A stretch of 60,000 nt of DNA from Phoronis australis (lineage: Eukaryota; Phoronida; Phoronidae). Both the position numbers and the translations under genes were made by a program. Location of the stretch: NCBI GenBank assembly GCA_002633005.1, contig NMRA01000119.1:321636-381635 (forward strand). Reading direction: 5' to 3'. The notes under the pieces were generated by a model. That model was not told where the DNA came from. It saw only the letters and a program-made list of their open reading frames with translations, and did no database searches. This document shows positions 40,801 through 55,800 of this stretch, piece after piece; the stretch's first letter is position 1; the number at the start of each line of letters is the position of its first letter.

Positions 40801-43800
40801 TATTGTTAGGAACAAGGAGACAATAACATGACCACAAGTGGTTGCTGCAGTAGCCAGAACTTCTGAAAAGCTACTATCAAATCAAACAAGGTTAACAAGG
40901 AATTTCTTATCAAAAACTAAAATGACCAACAGGGGGTGCTACGGTATTCATGTCCACAAAAAATTTTGACAGGTGCCAGTGCAGCCCTACAATACAATTC
41001 TAAATTCATATTGATCAATCAAATGGTAATAACAGACACCGAACAGTTTCTTCTGCATATGAACACAATCACAAAACATCAAAGTGCTTTTTAGTTACAA
41101 CGTTTTAATTGTTTTAATTCGTGGAGTGAAAGCAAAGCATTTTATCTCCAATGTTCTAACATGTCCGTACACAAACATAAAGTGCTTTTTCATGAAAAAA
41201 GTGCTCACGCAGGCATAAAAGCGACATGGGATGTCACCCAAATACATGCAGCTAATGACATTTCATGCAACACTTGGCACTTGTCATCCAGTTACATTAA
41301 AATGTCTCGGCAATATCAAGACTGTCATGTGAACAGAGCACACTTTGAAGCCAACATGTTTAAGCTAGAACATTTTAGCTAAAACGAACTTTTAAATTTA
41401 TGCGAGTGTGAACAAGGCTTATGCTAACATCATTTACCAAATGAACTGACAGCCCAGGAAATTTCATTTGCATGTGAACATGATGACAAAAGATCCAAGT
41501 GCATGAGAACATCATTTACCAAATGAACTGACAGTCCAGAAAATTTTATATGCATGTAAACATGATGACAAAAGATCAAAGTGCATGAGAACATCATTTA
41601 CCACATGAACTGACAATCCAGGAAATTGCATCTGCATGTGTGTGCTCCATAAAAACATTACCGTGTACAAGAACATCATTTCACCATGTTTATGTAGACA
41701 TGCTACAATCATTCTTTATACCACTGTAACATTGGATCATAATCAGGAATATCACCAAGATGAGGAATTTGAAGACAAGGCCAAAATAGCATAAATCTGT
41801 TCTGGTTTACATCAAATTCACTGTTTAAAAAAATGACGCGAGAGAAAAAGAAGAAACAGTCCATTTCAGGTGACTTTTATCTATTTGAAATATGGACCAC
41901 TAAGACAATACCCCAAAATCTTCAAAAACCCTCCAGACCTAGGTAGTACTACACAGACAAAGTTTTTTGTTTAGAAGCAAAATCTGCAAGACCAGGCAAA
42001 ATCAGGCGAGTCAATAGTGAGTGTTTTGCAAGTACCCATGGGAGCTTACTAGCCTACCCCAAAATGGCAGCCAGTGAAATGATTGGATGGTGAGGTTGTA
42101 ATGTTGAGTAGTAGCAATGTGGAGCAAAGGTCACGCAAACGTCGAGCATTGTGGGTAAATAGAGCAGGCCCAACAACTGTGAGAGCATGAAGCACTTTTC
42201 GCTTGACCCAATTTAAAATTCTGGAGTGCAAGAGCAGTCACGTTGACAAAAATAAAAAGTAATTTCATTCATTCGTAGGCAATTTGCATTATTGGAATTT
42301 CTTGCATAAAACATTTTACCGGTAATATCCCACTGCTCAACAGTGGTGATTTGACGTCCTAATAATTGCACGGGAGTTATAAAAACTAGAGGCACCTCAA
42401 AGTTATATTGGAATATAGCAAACTGAAAAGGAAATTGCCAGAAACACAGATGGAATAACACAGGTCACTTTTTATTAATGAGCCCACTGGATACTCAAGA
42501 CTATGTTTTGGTGATAATAAACAAAACACAAGTTGAGCTCTGGACTAACAACAACTAGGTGAGAATGTAAATCGAGACACAATTGTTTTTTACAGCAGAC
42601 AAAATAGATAGAAAACTACCTATGGCAAAACTGTGAAAAATCTGAACTAAATTCACCTTAAAAAATACTTACATTTTTGTGCTATACATCATTTAGATGA
42701 ATCTACAAATCCAAACTCGGTAATTTTGCAGTATTCACATATATAGGCAGCAAAGGTTTACACTGAAAAACTGTTAACACAAGACTGAGAAATGACGGTT
42801 TATCTGTAAATGGAAAAAATGTTTGCCCAAGGCACAAAATCAATAGAAATAAAGACAAATCTATATCTGCTGACAAAATAGATGCAACAGCAGCCTCTTG
42901 TAGTTCTAACTTTGCAGCTGAGGGTGTTAGTGTATTATGTTCCTCTCGGTATCATAGACAATACAGACTTTGTTACACTGCCCTCAGTGAAGGGGAGCCT
43001 CTTGATTAAAAATAGACAAAATTTGCAATGCCCAATGTACTTATGAAGTCTGAAAATGATTGCATTCTGATAATTTTTTATTTTAATTTCAGTCAGTGAT
43101 TTTTTTTCCAAAATATTTATCAGGGTAATGTACTTCTCAAGAATGGATGATGCTCGGCTTAGGAGTGAGTGCTGTTGTCATAACATAGACCTCATCTCAA
43201 GACACCAAACTTCAGGAATAAAAAAAACAAAAAAACAAGCCACCTGAGATTTGACTATTTTGATACTCTTTCTTTATCTGGTATTTTACACTAATCATCA
43301 TAGCCCTTGATCTCAATAGCAAACTGTGAACAGTTGAACCTCAGTATCAGGATTGCAATAGAATGCTCTTGTCAGCAGGGACATCAACCAACAGCCTCCC
43401 AACCTGAGACCAACTGTTACCTGAAGGTCGTACCATCAACTATTACCAAAGAAATTCCCTCACCCTCACACATTTGATATGTCAGCTAGCAGGACAGGGC
43501 CTGCAAAAAATCTTCAAAATCAGGGTCTTTTAGAAAAACAAGTCGATGAGTCTACTAAACCAGTTTCTAATCCATGAGTCAAATTTTTGGACCTAGGGGA
43601 CATGTCGAATGTATACCCTTTTTGATTCAATTTTGGGGGAAGGCATTTGAAAATACATGATTTTGTCTGCTACCTCAGAATGTTAGGCAGTTAGTTTCAC
43701 TTTAACTAAACAAATAAATACACAGTTAGGATCCGCATTTTCACAATTTTATAGATCCCATATCGCTAAAACTGTTGTTTTTGAACAACTGCACAGCATT

Positions 43801-46800
43801 ATAATTGTATTAGATTTTGAATGCAATGTATATTATTCAAGACAAAATCAGTTTTATCACGACCATTGACCAGAGTTAAGCAATCGTAGTGCGTAAATGA
43901 AATCTTTTACTCACCAATGATGTCGGGCATGCTCCAAAAATTGTCTCGGCAACTCACCCAAAAATAGTACTACAAATCAGCCCATTTATAATACTGTAAC
44001 GAACTCAATGACCTCAAATTTCATGGATCCAAAATAATTTGACCAATGTGGTTGTTGTCTTTAGTAGTTCACAGAGTGACAACCCTCCCCCCACCCCCTC
44101 CGATATTGTAATTGTACCGCTTATGTAAGATAAATCAACACTCTTCAATAACTAATGACAGGCCACTGAAAAACTTTAGTGATAATAAGCAATTAAGCAA
44201 TTAAGGACCTATTTCACGAAACGTGACCCACATCTATTTCCGAAAAATAATTAAATGTCATCTCAGCAAAAGTACAGTCTCTGAGAAGATAAGAATACAC
44301 ACATAACTGCTAGTAGCAAGGATGCCTTGTATCAATTAGTTTCAGGCTGTGATGTGCTAGTAAGTACAATAGCTAAACCTCGTCCAGTACTTGCGAAACG
44401 AGATTGTAAGACCAAATTTCCAACTTAAAACTGCATTTCTACCAAAGCTTCATCCACAATTTCAAAAATGAGGGCATTCACAATGTGTTTTTCATACACC
44501 ATGTTAATTTATTAATCTACTTTTTTGTTATTTTGCAAAGGCCAATGAGTTCCCGGAGCTGCTGCTGTCTCCAGACATTTGAAAAGATACTGTGAACACT
44601 GTGCTATTGATGTGACGGTAACGACAAGGAATACTTGCTGCAAAGAAGGGCCGGTCTTTCTACTAACACACCAGTTGGTACAGAATTGATACTTGACTTC
44701 CTCTTAACTCACCCCTTAACACAGATGCCTCAATCTTAGTTTCACTTAATCAGGGAATTCAAATTTTGTGCAAAATTATAAAGAAGTGGCTGCAATGCAA
44801 GTAGATAAGTGACTAAGTAATACCCAAGTATACGTTTCTAACTCTGCAAAATTCTGTCAGCAAATATGAAAATGTTCTGTTGACAAAACCCTCTAAGGAC
44901 CAAATGGTGACTCCACCTAGTGTCCAATGAATTTCCCTTCAACTAATAGCAACGTTGTGTTCAGCACTTTAGATTATTTAGGTGGTAAACTTGGCAACAC
45001 CTTGTCTCAGAATTAGTTGATTGAATTCATATAAAAAAATTTTCATACACAGCTTTATGCATTATTCTCCAAATTTTTGTTAGGAATTGTTTTTAAAATG
45101 TTCTACTTTTGCATTTGGTCATTTTATTGATACCGCTGTAGTGTTTTGAACGTACCTTCCTTTCCTGAATTTTACTAAAAATAAATGGCAGATTGGTATG
45201 AAATCAAAAATTGAATTTCACTTTATAATTCATTCTATTACAGAAATTTATACTTTTACTTAGTTAAAATCAATAGTTATATAAATATTTGTCAAAATAC
45301 ATGTACAAGTCATGAAAGTCACAAAGTCTTAAAATGATGTTAAAGTACACGCGACCAGTTTCATGGTGGAAGTCTTCCTAGTTTTCTTGCATGTATCGTA
45401 ATTTAGAAATAGGCAATATTTGCCATCCTGTATCAAAAATTACGAATAACAAGAAACGATCATTCACCACAATGATACATACCACAGGGATCCATGAAAC
45501 CATGGCAACATTTGACAAATTTATAAACTGCCAAGTTTGTTTTGGAACTCTGTTAATGCAACATGAGCTTCTAGTATTTGAGAAATATAATGAATGTCAA
45601 CATCACCAAATGTCCCAATTTTCAGAATCATTCATAAAAATCTTCTGCGAGGAAAACGATGCACGTTCCCTCACTAGACTAAACCCTTTGATGCATCGCG
45701 TGTCCGTATCTCATGGTAGCACTTGAGGAATTCTGGGAAGGAGTAAAATCAAACTTGACTTGAATTTTGTTTCCCAAATTTTATAGGCCACCTATACGGA
45801 GAATGCTTACTGCATTATGATAGAACAACTGTGTTTGATATCCCAAAGAACAGAATTGCAGTTAGCAAAGAAGAAATGCGGTTGGCAAGAAGTAACTGCA
45901 TTAATCAGAGAAGCATGACCTTAACGAGAACACCCATGAGGACTGCTAGGTAAGGAAAGCACATCCTGAATATTACCGTGGCAACAAGTCATCTTCAAAA
46001 GTCAGTCAATGACAGCGAAAATTGCCACAGGCTAGTAGGGATGATTTTTGAAAAACGTGGTTGTGAGTGAATTGACCCACGCGGCCTCATGTCTATACAC
46101 CTTTATCATGCAGTCACCATGTTACTAAGAGCCACCTTTTAGGTTTTAAGGTAGGTAAAATCAATGCATTCTTTGCACTCGGATATCCGGATTTAGCCTC
46201 GTAAAAAGTGGTGACAAAAAAGGATCCAAGAAAAATAACGATGAACGTTCACTCTGCGCCATTTGAATAACGTAACTGAGGTAAATTTTCTACTCATAAG
46301 TTACTTTTTCAACTCGTGCTTTCAACAGTTTACTCAAGGCCTCAGCACTAAAAATGCATCACCAATATAAACCAAGGATTAGCAGTTTCACTAAACCTAC
46401 CCTGAAGAATGATTGGGTCCACCTGTAAAACGTTTGACGAGCCTGAAGCTGTGAACCAAGTTCCTTCATTACCCTCTGCTAACAAGTCGGGGTAGGGGTG
46501 GTCATGTAACTGGTAACAGTTTGTATGTCATGTCTTCCTTTTCGTAAGGCTTGTAGTTTCCCTCCCAATCTTGGGCCAAAGAAATACATATTTTGGCAGG
46601 AATTTCACCAGCAGTGGACATACAAGAGCTAATTAAATTTTCCATTAAGAACATTTTGTTCTGCTCTAGAGATAATTTTGGAGGAAATGCTTAAATTTAA
46701 TCCATGTGAGAATTCCGCTAAGGAGACGGAAATGATGTCTGTCATCAGCACCTTTCAATTTCTAGTCCGTATCGAATCTGGTTAAAGCGCTCTCATGAAA

Positions 46801-49800
46801 ACTATTTGAATCCTACGCAAGCTGATTTCGTTTCTTAAGTTGGGAGAAGTACCGTACAGTACTTGCACTCCTTGACAGCAGGCCTGCTAATTATATTAAT
46901 TATACCTCAACTGGTTCAGACCAAACTCCCTTATTGATATTCTTGTAATTCTCAAACATGTTGGTATCCTCAACAGACACCAGCACAGCTCAAGAGACAA
47001 AACAATAACACAGATAAAGAATGCAGAAATCCAGACAGGTTTTTCTGTTCACACTGGCCACAAATCTACAGAGTAATCAATGAAGTGCAAATGAACACAT
47101 TATCGGTAGACAGTCCACTAGGACTTGCTGCAGAGCATATTGCAATTTCAAAATAGCATGGTACCACGTGAATTCTCTGTTGACACACACTGCAGATTTG
47201 CAAGAAAATAATAGGATAACAAACTTCGGCATTCATATTGTATTCACTGGTAACCATAAATCACTGTCAGGGCTAACGTTATCCAAAACAGCAAAGATAA
47301 TAATTATTTATGACATGAATAACCATTATTCAAACATTATTCAGCAGCTTCCCTGGGAATACCAGGTACAAGACAACAGGTCTTCTGTAAATGTCACACA
47401 AACAACATGTACTAAAGCCTGGATATGTTTTTCATATTGACAAAATAAGCCAACTGGGATTACAAATCAATCAAATAGAATCAAAATCAATTGACCACAT
47501 ATTGATTTTCTCATTGCCTAATGCTAATTAATGCTGTGAGTGAAAACCTTTTAAAGGTTAGAACATAGTAGACTTTTTATTAAAATAGTAGCAGTATTAT
47601 CAACAGCCATGTTCAAAAGTGTCAATACCCCGGTACAAGTTCTCCCATGCATAACTTGCCCTGAACCACAGTATGTCCACACGGTGCCAACCTCACACCA
47701 GTGTAAAGGAGGAAGAAAAGCAAATGTCCCTCTGTGGGTATTTGTATGTCACAGGATTAAGTGTCCAAAGCCGAAGCCAGCACTGATGATGATTTACTTG
47801 CTACAATTACATGGTCATTTGCACTGGGACAATTTTATTGGGTAAACACTGTACTGCCTGAAAGATGTGGGGCAAATTGACCCACTTCAAATTTCATCCA
47901 TGTGAGCATTTGCACCTCTGCTTTAAGGACTGAAACAACTTATGGTGGGTCAATTGTTCACCAGGTCACAACTAATGACCATTTACTGGTTTCAAAGGTA
48001 CACCCAGTATGACTACTATCTTGCTATATCCAGTTTTGTGCAGTGCACATTGACAAATGTTTTGATTTAATTACTTTAAAAGGAGACAAGTTATCACTTC
48101 TTGTTCTCCATGAATATACTGTGGTTGGTATCATTCATATTTCATCTTACTTTGACATTGGCCATTTATGACTGGGTGAAAACGATCCCAATTAAATTTT
48201 AAGTGAACCCAAGACAGTCAGATTTTCCATGCAGAGTTTTAATTAATCTGGCAACTGTTTCAACAATCCCCACTTGTCGAAAAATGGATAACGTGGGCAA
48301 GGAAATTGTTTGCACTGAATTTTTAACAAGTGGCAGCTGACTGACCAACAAATACTCCATCCAACTACCTTACCCAGGCTAATGGGTGTGCAAGTGTCAG
48401 AAGTGATAGTCATTAACCCTCATTTACTCAAAATGCACCTCATGTTTGGACAACGCTAACAAGGGCAAGTTAGATCTATTTTAAAAATTGCACTGAGTAA
48501 GGCCACTAATTCTATGAAAGTACATGTTTTCTGAAAGAAGATAGCCAGGTAGACTTCATACAAATCTGTCACTAACGTGATGTCTTTTTAGTAAAAATTA
48601 GCAAAAAGGAAGAGTTGAATTCACAGGAAAACAATGTCAATTATGTCATATATAACATTTACTAATTTCATTTGATACAAATGTTCAAGGCAAAATCAAA
48701 AAAAAAACAAGTTTTCTAAAATGTCATTTCTTGTTGTTTCATAAAGATCATAAAAGTCCTAACTTTGACAGTCTCTCTGACAAGAAAAAAAAAACGTTTT
48801 GGAGAAAAGGGCACAGTATCTGCAAGCTTAATCATTTGAATGCGAATACCCAAGACATGACGTTGTGAAGTTAGTCAAATTTGAAAACCTTTTTGGGGTC
48901 CTTAACCTCTCCTTAACTTCATCAGCAGTATGGGCCCAGTGTGGAGTGGATAAAACACTAAGTCTTTAAATATGTCAACTTGCTCACACGAGTCATTTGT
49001 ACATCACACAGCACAACAGAGATAATGACCTGCAAAGAGCAACTCAACGACCAACGACTGCACCGCAAAGGGTATGCTTCAAGAGGCCTTTTCATACCGA
49101 CTCCAGTGTGAGCGGAGTGTTGGTGTAAAGTGCGAAGTTAATTGAACAGTTCATACTGGTTTCGGTAGTTAATGTACATCGACGTAAACGACGTGACGTC
49201 ATCGAAATAATCGTAAGGTAGCGCTGATGTATCGCGGGCAAGCTACGATTTTTTAATGTGACAACTTGGGAATATTTGCACGTGCTAATTGACATAAAAC
49301 TTAATTCTAATTGGATTGGTGATTATTCGAGCAAAATATAAGCAACTATTAGCAATGACACTTTAATTGTTGATGATAACACTGGCCCCTGGGGATAACT
49401 TTGATAGGACCGTAGTTGACCGTTCATAGTGCACCGCAGCGTCGATGCTCTGCTATTAAATCCACCTGTTTACTGCGAAGTCAACTGGTGTTGTTAACTT
49501 CCATCCAGGACCAAAGTTAACCATTCATACTGACCGCAACTCCCCAAAACATCGACGCGACGTGTCGACGTTAGTATGAAAGGACCTTTGGGGAGTTTAT
49601 TAGTATGATGAAATATATTTATAATGAACAGGCTATTAAAGGGCACAGCATTAGTCCAATCCATCAGAAACAAGGAAAGTGTTGTTGTCTCCCTAATAGA
49701 AACACCATTAGAGCCATAGACAGAGAAAAAAAACTAAAACTGACTTCAGGGAATACTGTCAATAATCGAATTCGTTCCAAAATCAATGCCAGGCATACTC

Positions 49801-52800
49801 TCCTCAACTGGAACACAGCTAATAAATTTCATGAAGATCCATAAAAAAATTAGGTAGATATTGAGGTACAAGTAAAAAAATAAATTCGCATCAAGGGGGA
49901 GCCCAGTAGTAGGCCCATCAGCAAATGTACGCTACTCGTAATCATCTCAAAAGGACGCCATCAGTACAATTCCGTGATCCTTTGAGTGGCTTAGCGGATA
50001 TAGGTGTATGCCAAAAGTAAGAACACAAAAGTAATAAATATGCTCAGTAGGGGTGCCAAATTATAAGGGAATGGGAGTGGTCTCCTTAACAAAAACTTAT
50101 TTCCCAAGATTCACCAAGGAACTTGGTATATATAGAGGCATACGCAAAGAAAACCTGAATTGCCAACAAGAGGATGATACTGCAGTTCGGCCTGTCTAAA
50201 AATGTCACACGTTCTCGTATCAATATGGAAAAATAATTAAAGTGGACAAGTAGGAGAAGCAGATAACATAGAATCCACCAATGGGAAGGCGATGTCGTGT
50301 CCATAATAGAATCTCATTTGTCAAATTCCAAGAAAATTAACCTAAGAACTCGGAAGATAAACTTTAATGAATAACACTAAAATTGCTACTAGGAAGCAAA
50401 GCAGTAGTCAAACGTGTCCGAAATTTACTAGGGTCGTCCCACCTTTGATCAGAATACATTTACAAAATTTCGCGATCATCCATTAAAGGGTTTTGGAGAT
50501 ATAGCAATAGATGTTGGACAGATGCCAGACAAATGGGGATGTCGGCAGGAGGCGCCCGTATATACACTAATATGAGGGTGCATATTAATGACTTAATATC
50601 TACAGCTTTCAATGTGCACCACAACACGGGTGTACTGCAGATGGTGCAGAAGGTAGGCCCAACAAGCAGTGTAGCACCATCCATCAACATTTTATTTTCA
50701 TGCAATGCTTGCAGCTATATCAGCTGAGCAAAATGTCAACTTAGTCTCACGAGTTTCATTTATGCAGACTGGATTTGTCATTTGCATTTGAATGAACATA
50801 CGTATTCAGCTACACAAAGTTAAGCATTATTACCGCTACATGGACCGTGGATTGATTTGATTTCATGAAATAGCTAAGTCTGCGACACTAAAACTACCAA
50901 AGACAAAAACCTGAAATTTCTGATTCACAAGTGTCAACAACAAATAGCTTTTCATACATATCTTCCCGAAAAGAACCTCCATGAAAACCGCTGCAGGGGT
51001 CCACGACAGAAATTTCAAACTTGACTGGAATTAAAAAATTCGTAGAGGTGTTCGAATGTCCATCACATGTCTATACTTAGGGGAGTTTGTGTGATGCACT
51101 AAACTGGTACCAAAATGTCCTAATTTGCTGAGGAAGTTGTTAATTCTTCAAATAGTTCAAACTGGTTGCACAGGTTTTCCAACTTGATGCAAGTAAGCCC
51201 AACTTGTCACAACAAAATTCAAATCCGACACAATGATGAGTCAAAACAGGTTGTGGAGGACATTGGGGTCATCCGAGACATTGATGTATAGTAGGTCCCC
51301 GAGGTTCAGGTACAAATACCACAACAGCTGTAACGCCAACACCTGCTAAATATCCAGGTAACATTGATTACCTTAAGGAAGTTTCAACCTTTAGATAAAC
51401 AAAGCCCTTTCTTATCCAGCCCAGGGCACCTTTATTTCAAGAACAATTTTTCGTCATGGGGGGTCTGAATTCAGCACTGTGATGTTCAATTACAAAATTT
51501 GTTTGTTGGAAAAATGAATCCTTTAAACTATCAGACTCCAATGCTTTTAAAAAGGAAAACTTCGGGCAAGTTGAAGTGAATGTGTGGTTAAACCACATCA
51601 AGCAACTGACACACTAAACAGTGGCAGTCGTGGAGAAAAAAATCAATTTCCACAACACAATAATTAAATTAACACACAAAGTCAATGGGAGTCTTCAAGT
51701 AATTCTGTAGTAGAACTGTGATAAGGTAACAGACTAGAACAGTACTCTTACAAAGCAAATGCACACAGAGACTTATCAAGGAATAATAGGTAAAATGCCT
51801 CCAAATATACTTCTCAAGTTACTTTTTACAAACTCTCCTTTAATTTTGCATACTCAGATCACCAAGTGACTTTCTTGACTAACTGAAAAATAGTATTTTA
51901 AGCCATTTAAAAAAATTTCAACGATATCATGTACTACATTATTATCGAACTTCATTAATCTGAGTTTCCAAATATGCAGTCCTGACAGCGAATATTTCAC
52001 AAGAAATAAAAGCGTTCAGAGAGTTCCCAAAATATCATGAACCAAGGACGCACAAGATTCCGACAAGAATCGTACAACATCAAACTGTCACCAATTTTGG
52101 ACAAAAATAATAACCCAAAATTGTCCTCTCTCCACTATTCAAGAACTTCTAACACTGTTGAGAATGTTCACACATTTTTCAAAACATTTATTCATCGGCA
52201 GCTATGGTACAGAACTTGAACGTGGAAAAGCATTAATTTGAGGCTAGATTTCTTTTTAAGGAAAAACGAGAAAATAAAATTTCATTTATCCGCCATACAA
52301 CGCCCTCACAATATCTGTTTACTTCCTCTAGTATTTTGAGCGTGTGCTTGGATGTGAGCACAATCTTGGTGACTTGGAAATTTTACCAGGTCGCCAAACA
52401 AAATCTGAGGTTGCATTAATGAGATATAGGCTGCCCAATTGAGCCCTGAAACAAGTTAAGTGAGGCGTGATACACCATTTTTCACACTTATCACAAGAGT
52501 GTAATCTGCTCTATATTTTGAATGGGTCAAAAGTTTTTCAACCTCTGCAAAAGAGGGAGTTGAATCTAGGATGTGGAAATTTGGCTGTATTCAACCCCCC
52601 AAGCAGCACATTGTCAGTATTCTGGTTGAGTTGTATATTTCACTTTTGTACACATGAAGAAATGACTTGCACAATTCCTAGTAGTTATCCCAAAATTGGA
52701 AGTTCAGGTGAACAACCCACCTGACTTTTCAAAAAGTACACTTTAAACACCCATGCTTGGCTTGACCCTTCCCACGATTTCTGAGATTTTCAATTTATAT

Positions 52801-55800
52801 GCTATGAGCATTAACCATGCGACAATGGTAAATAGGTTCTAGTGTTGGAAACAAAACTGTGATCTCGCACGACTGCAAACCACATTAGAGCACTGCTTCA
52901 TGAGTGCGGCTTCCGATTAGCCATACCTTTGCAAACTAACCAATGGAGGAATAGGTGGTTTGAGATAAAAAGAGGACCCTTTCTTTATTAGCATCAGCCG
53001 GTGAATATCGAGTCTCCCATTACATCATAAACTTACCTACAACATTAGGGTGTTACCACAGACAACTTTCACTGTCCTGAACAAATGTATTGTGAAAAAC
53101 ATTGAGAAAAAATTATGTGTGACACATTACATGTTGCCCAATGATTTGACTTGAATTTTTGATGAACAGTGCCATTAAGAGAGGGCTGAATTTTCCCAAG
53201 ATGTAATATTACATTTCTAGCAAATCACGGTTGAAAACCAGTTTGATGCCTGCTATTCAGTGGAGACAACTGGTTCTAAAAATGTGGAAATCCATGTCTT
53301 GATGGATAGTGAACCAAATCCTTAGACAGAACACATATTGTTTGATTTTCAAGGCACCAGTGTAAGAGTTGCATTGTGTCAGCCACACTTGAGATAGCAT
53401 GATTAGGGCATAGGTTACCAGGATTAAATTTTAGATAGTCAACCCTTGAACAAATACATGTTAAGAAATTCACACACACATGGATGTGAACCATGCTGCT
53501 AGGCACTTATTATGTTGCAGATAACCACTCCACCTGATTGGGCATTGTGACAATTCAAAACAAGCGAGGCAAATTTCATGAAACACAATTTGCAATAAAT
53601 TGGACATCGTATAACGTGGGAACTTCATCACGTGACCGCAAGTTCAGCTGGCCGTCATTCTGAGGATGACCACGGCCACCGATGGTCGAAAAACGTTCAA
53701 TTTATTGTCAATACTCAATTGTGTCTAGCAAGTCTCCTGATATTTCACTCACCAATCAGATGAAATTACTAGTAAACTAAGCCAGCTTATCATATCAGTG
53801 TTTTATTGCCTTGTCACCGCCTTTTGTTTAGTATTACACAAATTGAAGTTTAGTTGTTCAGATATATATAAATACACACACACACCACCAACTCAAGCAT
53901 CAAGCACCCACAAGAAGGAAACTATTTGTAAATCAGATTTCAATGACAATCATTCAGTGGTCAGTTGCTATGGAAACATGGAATAGTGAATGGACACAGA
54001 TCAATCACGCTACACCAAATTACAGAAAGTTTATTTCAAAATTACAGGGAATGGATCATGGGGTTAGGTACACAGCCAGAGCTAATTATATGTACAGTAC
54101 GTGCTTATGGAATTAGATGAAAGCTCTGGAGATGTAAAAGCTGCCTACTGTGCCCAGTACCAGGCTGCTCAAACCCTTTCATTTCAGCTTAGGTAACCAT
54201 TTGTCAATAGGGTACTATTCAAGTCAAGTCTCAGTGTCATTGTTCACTGCCTTCACAATTCAAAAAAGCACCAGCCATGGTACAAATGGCACAAAGCCGA
54301 GATACAGTTGACCCGCTTTTGTTCCCCATTTGTCCAGTGAAAAAATTCTCAAATTGGAGTTATAGGCAAAAGTTGAAGGTAACGGTCCCAAATTTTGAGC
54401 AGGTATGAGGGCCACAACAGCCACTTCCAGAGGTCCCTGATTTTGAGAACTACTGGTGATTTCACCCATTGAATAACATAAGGTATTTAGTGATTGCCAT
54501 TTATTTCTATTGAATAAGACCTGGTTTAAGTAACTGGTTCTCAAATCAGGGACCACCATATCTGACTATTACCACCCTTTGTGCAGTACTTGACTACAGG
54601 CGGTGAATCCATCAACACAACACTCCACTTATCTGATAGAGAGAACCCCCGGTGTGTGCTGCCTCCGCAGGTGAGTGACCCCCCATAATCCTCCATACCT
54701 TTCCATTTGACACTAAGCTCATGGAAAGTTATGGAGATCAACTAAAAATTTCACAAATGAAAGGGGGAATGAATTGCGGGGGTACGAGTTTGAGTTTGAA
54801 GGATTCAAAGACATTGATGGTCTTCAGGGCAACGATGTCCAGCTCTATGCTTCAGAAGTTCTTGCTGCGATACAACTGATTTACCAAACTTTGCTGAAAA
54901 CTGGTAATGTTGATGATAATCCAAGGAAATGCCAACGTAAATTTATCTCTGGCAGCACGGATAACTTTTGTGAGAAACTATATATAGTAAAGCCAAGAAA
55001 CCAAACAAAATCACACTTGCCTGTCAATGAGCTTTTAAAATGGCTCTTTTGGTTATTTAAATACGTTCTAGTTATGATCAAGTTAAATCCAATCCCTATA
55101 ACCAGCGTGATCTAATTGACGGCATGTTAACAATATGTTTGTTACTAGGCATGTTTTCTTACGACCTATTTATCAGACAGTTGACCTACATAATTTAATT
55201 ATCTATCATGACAAAACAATGTGAGTTAATGGATTTGTAACCAATCTAATTAGTTAAATGTCATTGTTTCCTGATACATTGCGAATTATCTATTTTTCAA
55301 TAATAAAGAAAAATCAGTTGAGTATTCTTCAAGGACGAGCATCGCACTTCCGTTTTGTGCTGGCGAGGGCAATTGCGTTACTTTAGTTATGTAGTAAGAC
55401 CTTATTGACAAGTTGCTGCAGTGACCCTAAACTAGATAAATTTAACTCAGTAAAAGTATATACTTTCTGAAAGCAGAAAGCCTACAGAATATTATTTTGA
55501 CTTAATACCAGTCTGCCATTGATTGGATTAGGTGACCATGTATTATTTGTACAATTCGGCAAAAACAATAGCCCTTCACAGCAAAATAGCTCATATATAA
55601 CACGACTAAATTTTATATGATATAAATATTCAAAACAAAATTTCAAAAACGCTTCTATAGTTTTCTAAATTACCATTTCATCTTACTACAGCTGAGCTTT
55701 TTTTCATAAAAATCACACTATAGATAGCCCCTCTTGCAAAAGAGAATTGTTCACTTTGGTCTACGAGGTGGAAGCTGAACTTGGTCTGGTGGCTCACTTG

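Noticed and set aside
41428-41700. CRISPR-like regularly spaced repeats
   Set aside because: The whole 81-82-bp unit is repeated, with no unique spacers, in a eukaryotic intron. It is an ordinary tandem repeat.
45391-45726. 111-codon plus-strand ORF in PACS intron 1
   Set aside because: No recognisable domain, composition like intronic DNA, and no splice or promoter context. Frames of this length are expected by chance in 60 kb.
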